A stretch of DNA of 8,961 nucleotides from Paraktedonobacter sp035294465 (GTDB taxonomy: Bacteria; Chloroflexota; Ktedonobacteria; Ktedonobacterales; Ktedonobacteraceae): contig DATGKW010000221.1 of NCBI GenBank assembly GCA_035294465.1, positions 1-8,961 on the forward strand. Direction: 5' to 3'. Position numbers and translations under genes: made by a program. This document shows, in pieces, positions 6,587-8,961 of this stretch (its first letter is position 1; each line of letters starts with the position of its first letter). The notes beneath the pieces are model-generated. The model was given only the letters and a program-made list of their open reading frames with translations, was not told the origin of the DNA and did not search any database.

Positions 6587-7933
6587 ATGTCTGACAGGCT
6601 GATAGGATCGATTGTGCTCCCTGAGCGCATCATTCAGGGCACAGTTTTTATCACAGATGGAAAAATCGAGCGGATAGAAGCAGGCTTCCTGGACGATAGC
6701 GGGCAAGCCCTCGATTTCCGGGGAAACTATCTGCTGCCGGGGCTGATCGAGATACACGGCCATATGCGTGAGCCAGGGCTTGAATATAAAGAGGACATCC
6801 CACATGGGACGCGGGCAGGTGTGGCAGGCGGCTACACAACGATCCTGGATATGCCCAATACCAGGCCGCCGACGACCACCATGACGCTCCTGGAAGAGCA
6901 AATCAGGCGCTACAGCGGCAGATCGTACTGTGATTTTGCTATCAACATGGGAGTTTCTCGCGAGAGTATCTCAGAACTGAACACCATCGACAAAGAGAAG
7001 ATTACTGGCGTGAAGATCTTCGCGGCCGGGCATGCAACCGCGCTCACAACTATCCCGCGCCTCACTGACCTGGCTCAGATTTTCGAGATCCTGGGCCGGC
7101 GAGGCATCATGGCAATGGTCCACGCGGAAAATCAGGAACTGATCGACTACTTTGTGCATCGCTACCGTGAAGCGGGCCGGAACGATCCAGCCGCATGGAG
7201 CGAGGCACGCAATCCTTCCGTCGTCCTGACTTCTGTGCTGGAGATGGTCTCGCTGGCCAAACACTTCGGCGTGAAGCTGCACCTGCTGCACCTCTCCACG
7301 CCCGAAGAGTTTGCCGCCGTCGAATTTGGGCGCGCTCTGGGTATTGACGTTTCCGGCGAGACCACTACTGTACACCTGACCTTTCATAGCGATGATTACG
7401 ACGAATACAATAACATGATCAATATCGCGCCCGCGCTACGCATCCCAGAGGCCCAGGAACAGCTCTGGCAACTCTTGCGAGCGGGAAAAATCGATGCCGT
7501 AGTGACCGACCACGCTCCCCACACGCTGGAGGAGAAGCAGAAAGCGAGCGTATGGGAGGTAGCGTCCGGTATGCCCGGTCTGCAAGAGGCCGTGCCAGTA
7601 CTGGTGACAAACTGGGTGAGGCACTTTGGCCCGGAAGCGCTGGAAGAAGGATTGATCCGCATTGCCCAGGTCACTTCGCAGAATATCGCACGCATCTTCG
7701 GCTTTGCCCGGAAAGGCGGGCTGATTGTTGGGAAGGATGCCGACATTGTTGTGATTGATACGAAGCAGCCCTGGACCGTCAGAAAAGAGGATCTCTTCAC
7801 AAAGAACCAGTGGTCCATCTATGAAGGTATGCAATTGATCGGTAGACCGGTCGCGACATTTTTACGCGGCAACCTGGTTTACCGCAATGGCCAGATCATC
7901 GGCGAACCGCAGGGCAGGTGGATTCAAGGCTGA
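6587..7933 (+). CDS. pyrC: Dihydroorotase (type I-like, with carboxylated-Lys site)
   Basis: It reversibly cyclises carbamoyl-aspartate to L-dihydroorotate using a binuclear zinc site of the amidohydrolase fold. I chose ATG 6587 (448 aa). It has AAAGG 8 nt upstream and starts right at the usual N-terminal beta strand; GTG 6539 would add 16 Arg-rich residues without family likeness. Metal ligands seen: H57 and H59 in EIHGHMREPG, K143 in GVKIF (the Lys that is carboxylated in CAD and hydantoinase-like members), H179 in VHAEN, H235, and D308 in TDHAPHTLEEK. Substrate-side residues R61, N91 (MPNTRPP) and H312 are present. Unusual points: the normal DxHxH begins with Glu (E55), and the usual PHH strand reads TVH (262-263 region). 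The C-terminal SIYEGMQLIG matches the CAD-type ending (PFEGQ..KG). It is 79 nt after carB and 39 nt before pyrD. Allantoinase or dihydropyrimidinase is less likely given the operon. Confidence 0.93.
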   Translation: MSDRLIGSIVLPERIIQGTVFITDGKIERIEAGFLDDSGQALDFRGNYLLPGLIEIHGHMREPGLEYKEDIPHGTRAGVAGGYTTILDMPNTRPPTTTMTLLEEQIRRYSGRSYCDFAINMGVSRESISELNTIDKEKITGVKIFAAGHATALTTIPRLTDLAQIFEILGRRGIMAMVHAENQELIDYFVHRYREAGRNDPAAWSEARNPSVVLTSVLEMVSLAKHFGVKLHLLHLSTPEEFAAVEFGRALGIDVSGETTTVHLTFHSDDYDEYNNMINIAPALRIPEAQEQLWQLLRAGKIDAVVTDHAPHTLEEKQKASVWEVASGMPGLQEAVPVLVTNWVRHFGPEALEEGLIRIAQVTSQNIARIFGFARKGGLIVGKDADIVVIDTKQPWTVRKEDLFTKNQWSIYEGMQLIGRPVATFLRGNLVYRNGQIIGEPQGRWIQG

Positions 7934-7972
7934 GCGCCTGAAGAGAGCAAGAGCAGCGAGAGAGTGTAAATC

Positions 7973-8961
7973 ATGCCGCATATACCATTCTTTGATCCAG
8001 AGAGGACCTACGAAGAAAACTTCACTCAAGGCCCGTTTGGAGCCTTCGCGGACGGGAAGGTTTTCCAGGAAGTGGGCGAGCCTCGGTATACCGTCTTTGG
8101 TCAAGCCGTCTATCTTCCTTTTGGCATTCCGGCGGGGCCGCTGTTGAACGGAAAATATGTGAAGGCTGCTCTCGATAAAGGCTTTGACGTTCCAATCTAC
8201 AAGACCGTCAGAACGCGTAAATATGCCAGCGCTCCCTGGCCAAATGTCCTGGCCGTTCAGGTCGCGGAGAAAGACCTGACCTTCGCAATGGCGGAACAAG
8301 GGCTGGCAGCGAATCATCTCTTTGCCGAGCCACTGGCGATTACCAACTCCTTCGGGGTGCCATCGTTTGAACCAGATTTCTGGCAGCCCGATATGGCGGA
8401 AGCAAGTCGCTATGCCAAACAAGGGCAGTTCGTGATCGGCAGCTTTCAAGGCACGACAAACCCACAGGGCGACATCGACGAGTATATCCAGGACTTTGTG
8501 CTCGCCGCAAAGCTTGTCAAAGAGACGGGCGTCAAAGTGCTCGAAGCGAACTTGAGTTGTCCTAACGAGGGAACAAACCACCTGCTCTGCTATGATGTAA
8601 AGAGGTCAAAAGCGGTTATTGCCGCGATCAAAAATGAAATTGGCGAAACGCCCCTTGTGATAAAAATCGGGTATTTTGGCGATGGAGATCAACTAAGGCT
8701 GTTTGTCACAGAGGTTGGAAGCATGATCCAGGGCATTAGCGCGATTAATACGATTCCCGCCAGAATTCTAGATGAGCAGGGGAAGCCAGCTCTTCCTGGT
8801 CCTGGGAGAGAACGCAGCGGCGTGTGCGGCGTTCCGGTAAAATGGGCGGGCCTGGATATGACGCGGAAACTCTTCGCTCTGAGGCAGCAATCCGGCCTGT
8901 CATTCACGATTATTGGCGTCGGCGGAGTTACGTATCCTCACGATTACCGAGAGTACAGGGA
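7973..8961 (+). CDS. pyrD: Dihydroorotate dehydrogenase-like flavoprotein (3' truncated)
   Basis: It oxidises dihydroorotate to orotate with bound FMN. 329 codons are present and the frame is still open at the window end. ATG 7973 is the first start after an in-frame TAA at 7967; the ribosome site is weak (GAGAG-like). Seen: an N-terminal region of about 45 residues, FGIPAGPL (50-57) and KTVRTRKY (77-84) as the early FMN-contact strand and loop, EANLSCPN (191-198), IKIG (230-233), NTIPA (259-263) and the phosphate-binding GVGG (315-318). The Cys in NLSCPN fits a class 1 (soluble) enzyme, where Cys is the active-site base; class 2 membrane enzymes have Ser. There is no membrane-anchor helix at the N-terminus. 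The order of motifs is right, but the protein is divergent from PyrD types I know, and no pyrK is visible. Family assignment is firm and subclass is inferred. Confidence 0.85.
   Translation, partial: MPHIPFFDPERTYEENFTQGPFGAFADGKVFQEVGEPRYTVFGQAVYLPFGIPAGPLLNGKYVKAALDKGFDVPIYKTVRTRKYASAPWPNVLAVQVAEKDLTFAMAEQGLAANHLFAEPLAITNSFGVPSFEPDFWQPDMAEASRYAKQGQFVIGSFQGTTNPQGDIDEYIQDFVLAAKLVKETGVKVLEANLSCPNEGTNHLLCYDVKRSKAVIAAIKNEIGETPLVIKIGYFGDGDQLRLFVTEVGSMIQGISAINTIPARILDEQGKPALPGPGRERSGVCGVPVKWAGLDMTRKLFALRQQSGLSFTIIGVGGVTYPHDYREYR

Noticed and set aside
7862..8581. A 239-codon open frame on the minus strand
   Set aside because: It is antisense to the pyrC end and pyrD, which have clear motifs on the + strand.

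Overview
The window holds most of a de novo pyrimidine operon from a bacterium, all on the + strand, preceded by the 3' end of a thymidine kinase gene. Base composition is moderately GC-rich and the genes are tightly packed. ATCase, CPSase large subunit and DHOase carry many motifs that I recall from the eukaryotic CAD protein rather than from E. coli PyrB/CarB/PyrC. I cannot name the organism from sequence alone. A non-proteobacterial soil lineage such as Chloroflexota (Ktedonobacteria-like) is my best guess, held with low confidence.

Layout: 1-510 is the C-terminal part of a thymidine kinase (nucleotide salvage), followed by a hairpin with a T-run (559-591) that probably ends it. Next comes a near-consensus sigma-70 promoter: TTGACT (602-607), a 17-nt spacer and TATAAT (625-630). 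The expected start point falls on AATTTG (637-642). A long leader of about 450 nt (637-1089) follows. It contains a translatable 82-codon ORF (689-937) running through U-rich tracts and straight through a perfect intrinsic terminator (793-828). Then come pyrB (1090-2088), carA (2160-3302), carB (3304-6507), pyrC (6587-7933) and a 3'-truncated pyrD (7973 to the window end). No terminator is seen between pyrB and pyrD, so these five genes are probably one transcript.

How the genes work together: CarA and CarB make carbamoyl phosphate from glutamine, bicarbonate and ATP. PyrB joins it to aspartate, PyrC closes the ring to dihydroorotate, and PyrD oxidises that to orotate. PyrE and PyrF are not in the window. 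No regulatory chain gene (pyrI) follows pyrB, and no pyrR gene or recognisable PyrR RNA site is present.

The most interesting part is the control region. Its initially transcribed sequence AATTTG is the one known for UTP-sensitive reiterative transcription at E. coli pyrBI. The leader also has the parts of the E. coli pyrBI (pyrL) attenuator: a leader peptide ORF overlapping the terminator, with U-rich pause tracts just upstream. Finding both on an operon whose enzymes look CAD-like rather than enterobacterial suggests convergent or more widespread dual UTP sensing. The second notable point is that carA-carB-pyrC stand in the same order as the GLN-CPS-DHO domains of CAD.
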